This document shows, piece after piece, positions 24,998 through 33,800 of a DNA stretch of 64,000 bases (position 1 is its first letter; each line of letters begins with the position of its first letter). This stretch comes from an uncultured Bacteroidaceae bacterium (lineage in GTDB: Bacteria; Bacteroidota; Bacteroidia; Bacteroidales; Bacteroidaceae). Made by a program: the position numbers and the translations under genes. The notes beneath the pieces were generated by a model. It was not told where the DNA came from and did no database searches. It worked only from the letters and a program-made list of their open reading frames with translations. The DNA lies in NCBI GenBank assembly GCA_905236985.1, contig CAJORF010000123.1, forward strand, positions 62,001-126,000. Reading direction: 5' to 3'.

Positions 24998-26440
24998 TCA
25001 AATCTTTTCCAATATTGCTAACAGATGTTTCCACACCATATCCACGGTGGGGATGAGCAGCCGCTCGTCGGGCGAGTGAACGCCGCGGAGCGTGGGGCCA
25101 AAGCTGACCATGTCCAGCCCCGGGTATTTCTCTGAGAAGAGGCCGCACTCCAGACCCGCATGTATGCCGCGCACGACGGGCTCCTTCTTGAAGAGGCGCA
25201 CGTATTCCTCGCGGGCGATGCGTAGGATTTCGCTCTTCGGGTTCATGGCCCAGCCGGGATAACCCTCGCCCGTCTCCACCTCAGCACCTGCCAGCTCGAA
25301 TACAGCAGCCACGGTATGCGCCATGTTATGACGGTTGCTGAGCAGCGAGCTGCGCTGGCTGCTGTTGACGAAGATGAGGCCGGGCTCGGTTTGCTTGATG
25401 CTGGCCAGGTTGGAACTGGTCTCCACCAGCGCGATGTCCTGACTCATCGCATACACACCATTATCCACGGCCTGCAGCGCACTGATCAGGCGGCAGCTGA
25501 CATCCTCGGGCAGCACATTCATGGGCTCGGTGCTCTCCAGGAGGAACTCCATCGTCTTCTCCGTCACACTGAACTCCTCCTCGACCTCGGCGGCGAACAC
25601 ATTCCATCGCACGCGCGCCTGCTCCTTGTATTGATTAGGGATACACACCACGCAGGTCGCCTCGCGGGGGATAGCATTGTGCAGACCACCGGCTTGTATG
25701 TCGGCCAGCCGCAGCCCCCAAGCCTTCATGCCATCGTAGAGGTAGCGGGCGAGAAGCTTGTTGGCGTTGGCGCGTTTCTTCTCGATGTCATCGCCGCTGT
25801 GTCCGCCCGTGAGGCCCTTGATGGTCAGGCGCAGGAAGAAAGCGTTGGCAGGTGCCGTCTCTGGCGTGAAGCGGAACGTGGCTGTCGTGCGGCAGCCGCC
25901 TGCGCAGCTCACGAACAGCTCTCCCTCATCCTCGGAGTCGAGGTTGATGAGCATCTGTCCCGTCATGAACCCAGGTTGCATCCCCTCGGCCCCCGTCAGC
26001 CCCGTCTCCTCGTCGCGCGTGAACACACATTCCAAGGGGCCGTGCTTGATGGTGTTGTCAGCGAGGATTGCCATCTCCATGGCGCAGCCTATTCCATCGT
26101 CTGCGCCGAGTGTCGTTCCCTTGGCTTTCATCCATTCGCCGTCGATGTACGTCTGAATGGCGTCGCGCTCGAAATCGAAATCCACATCATTGTTTTTCTC
26201 GCACACCATATCCATGTGGCTTTGCAGAATCACCGTCGGACGGTCTTCCATGCCCGCACTGGCAGGCTTGCGGATGAGCACGTTACCTGTCTCATCGACA
26301 ATGGTTTCCAATCCCAATCCCTCGCCGAAATCCTTGAGGAAAGCAATCATCTTCTCCTCCTTCTTCGAGGGGCGTGGGACGGCGTTGATGCGTGCAAACA
26401 TCTCGAACACGCTGGCTGGCTTCAGTTCAATCTTTTCCAT
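24998..26440 (-). CDS. pepD: Aminoacyl-histidine dipeptidase (PepD, M20 family)
   Basis: A 480-residue cytosolic dipeptidase that hydrolyses Xaa-His and other dipeptides with two metal ions. Metal and catalytic residues are visible: H75 and D77 in ILQSHMDMVC, D114 in TLGADDGIGC, and E144-E145 in TRDEETGLTG. The lid-domain insert with LTIKGLTGGHSGDDI is typical of the family, as is the C-terminal metal-binding histidine region. Length is standard for bacterial PepD. The small membrane protein gene lies upstream in the opposite direction. Confidence 0.95.
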   Translation of the reverse strand: MEKIELKPASVFEMFARINAVPRPSKKEEKMIAFLKDFGEGLGLETIVDETGNVLIRKPASAGMEDRPTVILQSHMDMVCEKNNDVDFDFERDAIQTYIDGEWMKAKGTTLGADDGIGCAMEMAILADNTIKHGPLECVFTRDEETGLTGAEGMQPGFMTGQMLINLDSEDEGELFVSCAGGCRTTATFRFTPETAPANAFFLRLTIKGLTGGHSGDDIEKKRANANKLLARYLYDGMKAWGLRLADIQAGGLHNAIPREATCVVCIPNQYKEQARVRWNVFAAEVEEEFSVTEKTMEFLLESTEPMNVLPEDVSCRLISALQAVDNGVYAMSQDIALVETSSNLASIKQTEPGLIFVNSSQRSSLLSNRHNMAHTVAAVFELAGAEVETGEGYPGWAMNPKSEILRIAREEYVRLFKKEPVVRGIHAGLECGLFSEKYPGLDMVSFGPTLRGVHSPDERLLIPTVDMVWKHLLAILEKI

Positions 26441-26501
26441 ATCTTATTGCTAATTTAGGTTAAAGTCTGTTATGGACAACGTTTTACTAATCATTTTGCT
26501 A

Positions 26502-26509
26502 TATCTTTG
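26502..26509 (+). promoter_or_regulatory. Likely -7 box for the small membrane protein/OmpH genes
   Basis: TATCTTTG fits the Bacteroidetes -7 consensus, with GTTTTAC about 20 bases upstream as a weak -33. The next gene start is at 26584. Confidence 0.5.
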
Positions 26510-26583
26510 CACAGCTTTTGCGGGACAAAGGTACAATAAACCCTGTTTCCGACCAAAGAATCTCTAATAAAACAACGCATTTT

Positions 26584-26811
26584 ATGCTAAAAATATTGCT
26601 TCCGACCTTAGGAATTGTGGGCATAGCCATCGTCCTGCTCGCCCTCAAGCTTCTCCTGCGTGGCGATGCGCGCGGCCCAATGACCCACATCGGCGCCTCC
26701 AAACCCATGCGCGACCGAGGCATCCACTGCGTCGAAAGCATGGACGCCATTGAACGCCATCGTCTCGCACACCGGCCTCATGCTCAGGAGAAGGCGTCCC
26801 ATTCAAAATAA
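26584..26811 (+). CDS. Small single-pass membrane protein
   Basis: A 75-residue protein. The start at 26584 gives MLKILLPTLGIVGIAIVLLA, one long hydrophobic segment (about residues 2-23), then a basic and polar tail containing SKPMRDRGIHCVESMDAIE. An upstream frame extension to 26518 places a polar stretch before the membrane helix and is less likely. Small proteins with this plan, a membrane helix followed by an N/K-rich RGI.C motif, recur in Bacteroidales, but I know of no assigned function. It precedes the OmpH-like gene by 60 bases on the same strand. Confidence 0.65.
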   Translation: MLKILLPTLGIVGIAIVLLALKLLLRGDARGPMTHIGASKPMRDRGIHCVESMDAIERHRLAHRPHAQEKASHSK

Positions 26812-26871
26812 AGTAAAGCCCTTCGACATATTGTCATCACGAAATAACGCAAAAATCAATAAAAAAGCAAA

Positions 26872-27489
26872 ATGAAAAAAATCCTTTTCCTTGCGCTCAG
26901 TGTCACAATCGCACTGACTGCCTGTAACAACAAATCAACAGAAACCACAGAATCAGAAGCCGCTGTCGAAACAGAGATCACAGGTCTCAAGATAGCTTAC
27001 GTCGAGGTCGATAGCCTCATGAGCCAGTATCAGTTCTGCAAGGACTACAACCTCTTGCTCAACAAGAAAGGCGAGAACGCCGCTAACCTCCTCCAGCAGA
27101 AGCAGCGCGCCCTCCAGCAGCACGCCAATGCCCTCCAGAAGAAGTACGAGAGCAATGGCTTCACCACCCGCGACGAACTCGAACGTGCACAGAACCAGCT
27201 CGCCAAGGAGCAGCAGGATCTTGCCGAACTCGACCAGCGACTCACCAACGAGCTTGCCATGGAGAACGCCAAGCTCAACGAGGAGCTCCGCGACAGCATC
27301 CAAGCCTTCCTCAAGGTCTATAACAAGACCCGCAAGTACGACTATATCTTCTCGCGCCAGGGTGACAATATCCTCCTCGCCAACAAGAAGCTCGACATCA
27401 CATCCGAGGTCGTAGCCGGTCTCAACAAACGCTATAAGGCAAAGCCTGAAGTCAAGGGCACCGCTTCCGACAACGAAAAGGCAGAATAA
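26872..27489 (+). CDS. OmpH/Skp-like lipoprotein
   Basis: A 205-residue periplasmic or outer-membrane-facing protein. The signal peptide ends in a lipobox with C18 (LTAC), followed by a T/E-rich tether. The central region (about 60-165) is a long coiled coil (QQKQRALQQHANALQKKYES; LAELDQRLTNELAMENAKLN), the tentacle-like part of Skp chaperones, preceded by IAYVEVDSLMSQYQFCKDY as in OmpH family members. Skp holds unfolded outer-membrane proteins. Lipidation is unusual compared with soluble Proteobacterial Skp but common in Bacteroidetes. PrmA starts 33 bases downstream. Confidence 0.87.
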   Translation: MKKILFLALSVTIALTACNNKSTETTESEAAVETEITGLKIAYVEVDSLMSQYQFCKDYNLLLNKKGENAANLLQQKQRALQQHANALQKKYESNGFTTRDELERAQNQLAKEQQDLAELDQRLTNELAMENAKLNEELRDSIQAFLKVYNKTRKYDYIFSRQGDNILLANKKLDITSEVVAGLNKRYKAKPEVKGTASDNEKAE

Positions 27490-27522
27490 CGCTAAGCCGA
27501 CAAACAAGCCGAATCATCGCTA

Positions 27523-28497
27523 ATGAAGTATTTCGAGCTCACCTTTGTCCTTACCCCCAACAACGAGGCGGCAGCCGATGTGCTTGCCGCCTTGTTGGCC
27601 GATGTAGGCTGCGACACCTTCGTCCCAACCCCCACCGGCCTCACCGCCTACATCCTCCAATCCAACTACGACGAAGCCGCCATCCACTCCGTCATCGCCG
27701 CCGCCCGCTCCACCTTCCCCCCCGTTCCCGAGGGTTCTCCCCTTGTTACGGTTCCCGAGGGTTCTCCCCTTGTTACGGCTCCCGAGGGTTCTCCCCTTGT
27801 TACGGTTCCCGAGGGTTCTCCCCTTGTTACGGTTCCCGAGGGTTCTCCCCTTGTTACGGTTCCCGAGGGTTCTCCCGAGGGTTTAACAATCACCTTCTCC
27901 CTCGCCGCGGCCCCCGATGAGAACTGGAACGCCACTTGGGAAGCCGAGCACCACTTCGAGCCCATCGCCCTCCCCAACGGCACCTCATTCCAGATTATCC
28001 CCCGGCAGGCTTTCGGCAGTGGCGAGCACGCCACCACGCGCTTGATGATCTCCCTCCTCTCGACCCTTGATGTCGCTGGCAGCACCGTCATCGATGCAGG
28101 CTGCGGCACCGGCGTCCTCTCCCTTGCAGCCCTCAAGCTCGGTGCCTCCCGCGTCTTCGCCTACGACATCGACGAGTGGAGCGTCAGCAACGCCGAGGAC
28201 AACCTTCGCCTCAACGACCTCTCCCCCTCCGCTGCCCTCATCCTCCACGGCGATGCCAGCTGTCTCTCCGCCTGCCCCCGCGTCGATATCCTCATGGCCA
28301 ACATCAACCGCAACATCCTCCTGGCCGACCTCCCCGCCTTCGCCGCCCATCTCCTCCCCACAGGCCACCTCCTCCTCTCCGGCTTCTATGAAGCCGACAT
28401 CGCCCCCCTCACCGCTGCCGCCGCCCCCCTCGGCCTCCGTCTTCAGACCACCCTTGCCGATGGCGACTGGCGCGCCCTCCACTTCATCCCCGCCTAA
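27523..28497 (+). CDS. prmA: Ribosomal protein L11 methyltransferase with repetitive PEGSP insert
   Basis: A 324-residue SAM-dependent enzyme that trimethylates ribosomal protein L11. The N-terminal substrate-recognition domain (about 1-65) starts MKYFELTFVLTP. The methyltransferase domain has the SAM motif VIDAGCGTGVLSLAALKLG (about 189-207), and NINRNILLADLP (about 259) as in PrmA. Between them, residues 68-121 are six copies of VPEGSPLVT-like peptide (bases 27724-27885). Removing this 54-residue block leaves about 270 residues, the usual size for Bacteroidetes PrmA, so the insert is extra. It sits at the natural inter-domain hinge and may be tolerated as a flexible linker. The class III fructose bisphosphatase follows after 12 bases. 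Confidence 0.92.
   Translation: MKYFELTFVLTPNNEAAADVLAALLADVGCDTFVPTPTGLTAYILQSNYDEAAIHSVIAAARSTFPPVPEGSPLVTVPEGSPLVTAPEGSPLVTVPEGSPLVTVPEGSPLVTVPEGSPEGLTITFSLAAAPDENWNATWEAEHHFEPIALPNGTSFQIIPRQAFGSGEHATTRLMISLLSTLDVAGSTVIDAGCGTGVLSLAALKLGASRVFAYDIDEWSVSNAEDNLRLNDLSPSAALILHGDASCLSACPRVDILMANINRNILLADLPAFAAHLLPTGHLLLSGFYEADIAPLTAAAAPLGLRLQTTLADGDWRALHFIPA
27724..27885 (+). repeat. Six 27-base in-frame tandem repeats coding VPEGSPLVT
   Basis: The unit GTTCCCGAGGGTTCTCCCC plus TTGTTACG starts at 27724, 27751, 27778 (first codon GCT), 27805, 27832 and 27859. The last unit changes to ...TCTCCCGAGGGTTTA and then closely matches the leader of the repeat in the CotH-type gene at 6341. The near-identity of the units at third codon positions indicates recent tandem expansion. 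Confidence 0.95.
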
Positions 28498-28509
28498 TTC
28501 CTCCCTCCC

Positions 28510-30513
28510 ATGAACCCTGCCATCTCCCCCGAAGCCGACATCCGCGTCCTTCAGCTTCTCGCTAAGAGCTTCCCCAGCGTAGCCGCAGCCTCCACCGAGA
28601 TCATCAACCTCGAAGCCATCCTCAACCTGCCCAAGGGCACCGAGCACTTCATGGCAGATATCCACGGCGAGTACGAAGCCTTTCTCCATATCCTCAAGAA
28701 TGCCTCCGGCAACATCAAGCGCAAGGTTCGCGAGCTCTTCGACACCACCCTCTCCGCCGACGAGATCCGCGAGCTCTGCACCCTCATCTACTATCCCGAG
28801 CAGAAGCTCGAGATCATCAAGAGCCAATTCGAGGCCGCCGCAACCGCCGACGCCCTCCCCACCTTCTATGCCACCTCCCTGCAGCACCTCATCCGCGTCT
28901 GTCAGAGCGTCAGTAGCAAATACACCCGCTCCAAGGTTCGCAAGGCGCTGCCGCCTGAGTTCGCCTACATCATCGAGGAGCTTCTCCACGAATCCCCCTC
29001 CGACGATGACAAGCAAGCCTATTTCGACCGCATCATCGCCTCCATCATCGAGACCGACCGCGCTGATGCCTTCATCATCGCCCTCGCCACCGTCATCCAG
29101 CGTCTCGCCGTCGATGAGCTTCATATCCTCGGCGACATCTTCGACCGTGGCCCGGGTGCGCACATCATCATGGATCGCCTCTGCCAGCACCACGCCTTCG
29201 ACATCCAATGGGGCAACCACGATGCCCTGTGGATGGGAGCCGCTGCCGGCAATGACTGCTGCATCGCCAATGTCCTGCGCCTCTCCCTCCGCTACGGCAA
29301 TATGCAGACCCTCGAGGACGGCTACGGCATCAACCTCGTCCCCCTGGCCACCTTCGCCATGGAGACCTACGCCAGCGATCCCTGCGACCTCTTCGGTCCT
29401 CGCCTCGACAAGGACGATACCACGCACAACGAGAAGACGCGCCGTCTCATCGCACAGATGCACAAGGCCATCTCCATCATTCAGTTCAAGCTCGAAGCCC
29501 AGATGATCCTCCGGCGTCCCGAATGGCACATGGAGGATCGCCTCGTGCTCCAATACATCGACAAGGCGCGCGGCCTCTACGTCAAGGACGGGCACGAGTA
29601 CGCCATGACCGACACCTTCCTCCCCACGCTCGACCCCGCACATCCCTTCGACCTCACCCCCGAGGAGCAGGAACTCGTGCGCCAGCTCCACCACTCCTTC
29701 CGCGTCAGCGACAAGCTTCAGAAGCACATCAAATGCCTCTTCACGCACGGCTGTATGTATGCCATCCACAACGGCAACCTCCTCTTCCACGCCAGCGTGC
29801 CCCTCAATGCTGACGGCACCCTCAAGGATGTAGATCTCAACGGCCATCTCTACAGCGGACGCGAGCTCTTGCATCAGATTGGCATGACCATGCGTGCTGC
29901 CTTCAACGCCGACACGCCCCGCGACGAGAAACGCTTTGCCCGCGACTACTTCTGGTATCTCTGGTGCGGTCAGGACTCCCCCCTTTTCGACAAGGCCCGC
30001 ATGGCGACCTTCGAGCGTTATTTCCTGTGCGACAAGGCCACACACGAGGAGCGCAAGGGCTACTACTACCTCCTTCGCGACAACGCCGAGGTCTGCGACC
30101 GCATCCTCGATGCCTTCGGCGTGCAGGGCAAACACCGCCACATCATCAACGGCCATGTCCCCGTGCGCGTGGCGGGCGGCGAGAGCCCCATCAAGGCAGA
30201 CGGGCGGCTCATGGTCATCGACGGCGGTCTCTCCAAAGCCTACCATAACACCACTGGCATCGCGGGCTACACCCTCGTCTTTCACAGCCGTGGCTTCGAG
30301 CTCATCCAGCACGAACCCTTCGAGAGTGCCGATGATGCCATCCGCCGAGGCACTGACATCGTCAGCTCCAAGCAGATCGTCGAGCTCAGTGGTCGCCGCC
30401 TTCGTGTGCGCGACACCGACAAAGGCCAGGAGCTCCAAGCCCAGATCGCCGAGCTCCGCGCCCTTCTCTACGCCTACCGCCACGGCATCATCAAGGAGCA
30501 GACCCGCAAGTAA
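28510..30513 (+). CDS. fbp: Class III fructose-1,6-bisphosphatase
   Basis: A 667-residue cytosolic gluconeogenic enzyme that removes the 1-phosphate from fructose-1,6-bisphosphate, of the class found in Firmicutes and Bacteroidetes. The metallophosphatase signatures are clear: ADIHGEYEAF (about 54), LGDIFDRGPG (about 206), WGNHDALWMG (about 236) and the later NGHVPVRV. Length matches the class. The gene shows very strong third-position C use, which leaves long open frames on the other strand. It is 12 bases after prmA and ends at the bidirectional terminator at 30557. Confidence 0.95.
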   Translation: MNPAISPEADIRVLQLLAKSFPSVAAASTEIINLEAILNLPKGTEHFMADIHGEYEAFLHILKNASGNIKRKVRELFDTTLSADEIRELCTLIYYPEQKLEIIKSQFEAAATADALPTFYATSLQHLIRVCQSVSSKYTRSKVRKALPPEFAYIIEELLHESPSDDDKQAYFDRIIASIIETDRADAFIIALATVIQRLAVDELHILGDIFDRGPGAHIIMDRLCQHHAFDIQWGNHDALWMGAAAGNDCCIANVLRLSLRYGNMQTLEDGYGINLVPLATFAMETYASDPCDLFGPRLDKDDTTHNEKTRRLIAQMHKAISIIQFKLEAQMILRRPEWHMEDRLVLQYIDKARGLYVKDGHEYAMTDTFLPTLDPAHPFDLTPEEQELVRQLHHSFRVSDKLQKHIKCLFTHGCMYAIHNGNLLFHASVPLNADGTLKDVDLNGHLYSGRELLHQIGMTMRAAFNADTPRDEKRFARDYFWYLWCGQDSPLFDKARMATFERYFLCDKATHEERKGYYYLLRDNAEVCDRILDAFGVQGKHRHIINGHVPVRVAGGESPIKADGRLMVIDGGLSKAYHNTTGIAGYTLVFHSRGFELIQHEPFESADDAIRRGTDIVSSKQIVELSGRRLRVRDTDKGQELQAQIAELRALLYAYRHGIIKEQTRK

Positions 30514-30556
30514 ACCGCGCTGCCTCCCGCGTCTCCCCACATTCCATAAAACATAC

Positions 30557-30589
30557 GAAGCCCCGCAGCTGCAATCGCTGCGGGGCTTC
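30557..30589. terminator. Strong bidirectional hairpin terminator
   Basis: GAAGCCCCGCAG (30557-30568) pairs perfectly with CTGCGGGGCTTC (30578-30589) over 12 bases with a 9-base loop. It lies between the convergent fbp and the 51-residue peptide gene and could stop both. The following sequence is AT-rich but without a long U-run on the plus strand. Confidence 0.8.
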
Positions 30590-30609
30590 CTGATATTACA
30601 TACTGTTGA

Positions 30610-30765
30610 TTATTCGTCTGCCCAGATGTCCCAGTCGGCTTCCGACTTGACATCGCCTTCGTCCTCGTTGACGGTTCCGCCAACGGTCAGCATGCTTGCT
30701 GCTATTGGTAGGCAGTTGAACATGTCAACGGCCTCCATCTTGGGTGTGATATATTGCTTTTTCAT
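30610..30765 (-). CDS. 51-residue MKKQYITPK-type peptide
   Basis: A small gene with ATG at 30765-30763 and TAA at 30612-30610. The product starts MKKQYITPKMEAVDMFNCLP, continues IAASMLTVGG and ends in an acidic, tryptophan-containing tail (DWDIWADE). This plan of MKK-x-Y-x-x-P, a hydrophobic middle with AAS, and an acidic W-containing end is one I recognise from many unannotated small ORFs in Prevotella and relatives. Their function is unknown to me. There is no classical cleavable signal peptide. It lies downstream of the large secreted protein gene on the same strand, with the second GAACTTAAAT element between them. Confidence 0.7.
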   Translation of the reverse strand: MKKQYITPKMEAVDMFNCLPIAASMLTVGGTVNEDEGDVKSEADWDIWADE

Positions 30766-30796
30766 AACTTGAACCTAAATAATTGGGTTATTGATT

Positions 30797-30869
30797 AGGG
30801 AACTTAAATCTCACATCAATCAGAACTTAAATAGATTGAAGTTATCATTTACGCAAGATTTAAGTCCCT
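30797..30869. repeat. Intergenic element with GGAACTTAAATC-type inverted ends, copy 2
   Basis: AGGGAACTTAAATCT (from 30797) is matched in inverted orientation by AGATTTAAGTCCCT (30856-30869) with one bulged base. GAACTTAAAT starts at 30800 and again at 30823, 23 bases apart, the same period as in the copy at 1690-1803. This copy is shorter (73 against 114 bases). It lies just downstream of the large secreted-protein gene. Confidence 0.75.
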
Positions 30870-30874
30870 GTCTT

Positions 30875-33800
30875 TTATTTTACTAACACTTTCTTGCCAT
30901 TGACAATATAGATACCGCGGATGGGACGGGCGACGCGTCGACCAGCCAGGTCATAGACCACGCTGTCCTTGCCCACGATGCCGTTCTCAATGCCCTCGAT
31001 GCCATCGAAGCCGTCGATGAAGAGCTTCACGCTACCGGTGTTGGCTGTAGGCACTTCGTTCAAGTCGATATAGCCCTTGTAGGCACCGCACTTGACGTTC
31101 GTGCCAGCCTTGCAGACTTGGCCGTCCTTGATCACGTAGGGATTCTCACCAGTTGTGGTTGGCGCACCCTGGGCATCCGTGATGGCGAAAGCCACATTCG
31201 TGATGTTACCAGCGAGACCGCTGTTATCAGCAGCTGCAACAGCCTCAGTAACTGCATCGCCGCTATAGGAAGCGTAAATGGTCGTAGCTGTAGCCTTGAA
31301 GATATATGCCTTACCAGCTTCTGTCATACCAGTAACCTCATCCAAGTAGAAGGTTGTCGGATTCTCCTTATTATCTACGCCATTAATGGTGTAAAGCTGA
31401 GCACCAGAGATTGAGGCAGCGTTCGGCAGACAGATGGTACCCCAGTTGCCAATTGCTGCGATGGTACGAGAATAGTCAACTTTCTTGTAGAGTGACAATG
31501 CTCCACCGGTGCCTTCTGCATAGCAAGCGAATCCGTAAGTTCCATTGTTCCTCAGATATGCATTGACATTGGTAGCAGCGTTCGCTACATTGACGAAGTC
31601 ATAAGTTTCTGTTCCAGAAACTGTCCACAAAGCCATCTCATCTGTGCCGTCTGCCAACATCTGAGCCTTGTTCTTAACACCAGTACCTGCGGCGTATGCG
31701 TCAGCATCAGCATTGTAGATAGTCCAATTGTCACCACTTGGAGCGATGTGCCAAACAATACTTGCATTGTCTGTCGAAATTTCATCGTTCTGAGGTGTGA
31801 CTTCTGCATATTGCAAGCGATTGTTTTCCACGGTTGTATTCATGGCATATCCATTATATACAATGAGATAGTCACCCTCAACAAGAGCACCTGTGTAGAG
31901 TGCGTATGTTGCTTTTTCGACAGGAGCTACGTAAGCAGCCTGTGAAACAGTGACGAGCTCGGAGTAGATATCGTTTTCATCGTCATCGAGAGCATAAACC
32001 TTGAAGTAAGCCGTGCGGGCTTCGCCGGTGTTAGCATCAATGACATATTCTACATTGTTATTATCGTTGATCTCAGCATCAATCCAGTCGTAAGTGGCGG
32101 AGTTACCATCAGCATCGCAGAAATAAACTTCAGCAGCTACGTTAGTGATATTGTTGTAAGTAACAGGCAGAGTGCCATCTGCACCAGCTGTGGGAGCTTC
32201 GATGGCAGTCGAGCTAAGTGTGATGTTAGGAACAACAGGAGCAGCAACCTCAGTGACGCTGATAGGATAGACCTGAACGGTAGAGTTATAGATGCCCAGA
32301 ATACCTACTACGTCATACTCTTTGTTTGCATCAAACTCAAAGCTTGTTCCAAAGTTGTTCTGATAAACGGTCACAGAACCCACTGTGCCGTCCGTCAATA
32401 AGCCAGAAGAAATGTTGGCTGCGGAGAACTGAACCAAATCTGCATCGTGGGTGGCGTAATTGCTTGTTGCTTCTTCAACGGTTACTGCAACTGGATCTGC
32501 TGCCGTGCCACCATCTGTAGCTACAATGTTGGAACCATCAATTGTGCCGGTTGTCTCGACTTGACCTCTATAAGTAGTCTTTTGTGCAGTTAACTTACCA
32601 TTCAAAATTTGATTGGCTTGGTAACTTAAACCAGAATTGTAGATGAGCAGAGCACCACTGGCATCACGGATGAACAAACGATTAGAAGTGCAATACAGAA
32701 CCTGAGCATTTGTGAGTCTGAAAGTTGCAGTAGCGTCGTTGTCGATAGCCTTAAATGCTGCAATATTCTCCAGCACGCTTTCAACAGTAATTGTGTATGA
32801 AGCCTCGCAAGGTTTGTACGTGTCAGATCCACGGTAGTGAGCAATGATGGTTACAGTACCAAGATTTCCAGACAAGTTAAATTCTCCAGAATTATTATCC
32901 ATATCAGAGATGATATTTTGGCTATCGAACTCTGGATCAGTTTCGAAATAGACATCACTCAGCATATCGCTAATCTCGTATTCTACATCTGCACCGTCGA
33001 TATTCTTAACGGTAGGTAGCTGCCCTGTGAACGAAGCTATATCATTTACATCTATTGTTACGGTTGGCTGAGCAAATGCCATCGTCGTAGCGATGCGATT
33101 GTCAGTGACGGTCAGCGTGTAGGATGCAGAGCCAGCTTTGAAGTCATCATTACCAGCGAAGGTGGCGGTGATGACAGTTGTGCCACCGCCAACAATTCTC
33201 AGTTCGCCTGTCTCGATATCCATCACCTGAGCAACGGTCTCGTCAGAAGAGGAATATTCTACAGTTCCGTTGAAACCTTCAGCAGTGTTTAGTGTGGGAG
33301 CCGTGAAAGCCGTGCCAATCGAGGCATTTGCCTCTGAATCGGAGAAAGCAAGTTCAGAATCTTGACGTGTGTCTGCAACAACGTTGGTGCAGTAGCCAGA
33401 AATGGTTGAAGAACCGATTGAATAATTGATAACCAATTTATCCAAATAACCAGCTCCACTTCCATTTGTCAAAACGAAGAAGTCGTAATCATATGATGAG
33501 CAATCGAATGTACATACCATTCCATTTGTAGATGGAGTAATGGATGTGCCACCCGTCGGATTTGCGCTGTCGCCTATTTTGAGTGAGAAGTTGTGATTGG
33601 AATCACCTTCATTATAGGTTAAAACAATACTTTCAATCTTGTTTAGGGACTCGCTGTTGTACATCGTTCCTGTACCATTGTTATTTCCTGCTGCACGCCA
33701 TTGAAGCTTGTTATTATTATACATTTGCATCACTTGGAATTTCACCCCTCCAAATGTACATTCTGAGAACGTCTTTGCAGTACCGTATGATGTAGGCACT

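Noticed and set aside
25316..26458. 380-residue plus-strand frame opposite pepD
   Set aside because: Antisense to an enzyme with all catalytic residues in place; no motif.
27985..30540. 851-residue open frame on the minus strand across fbp and the end of prmA
   Set aside because: It is antisense to two clear enzymes, its product is a low-complexity mix of G, A, E, D, V, and it results from C-ending codons on the plus strand.
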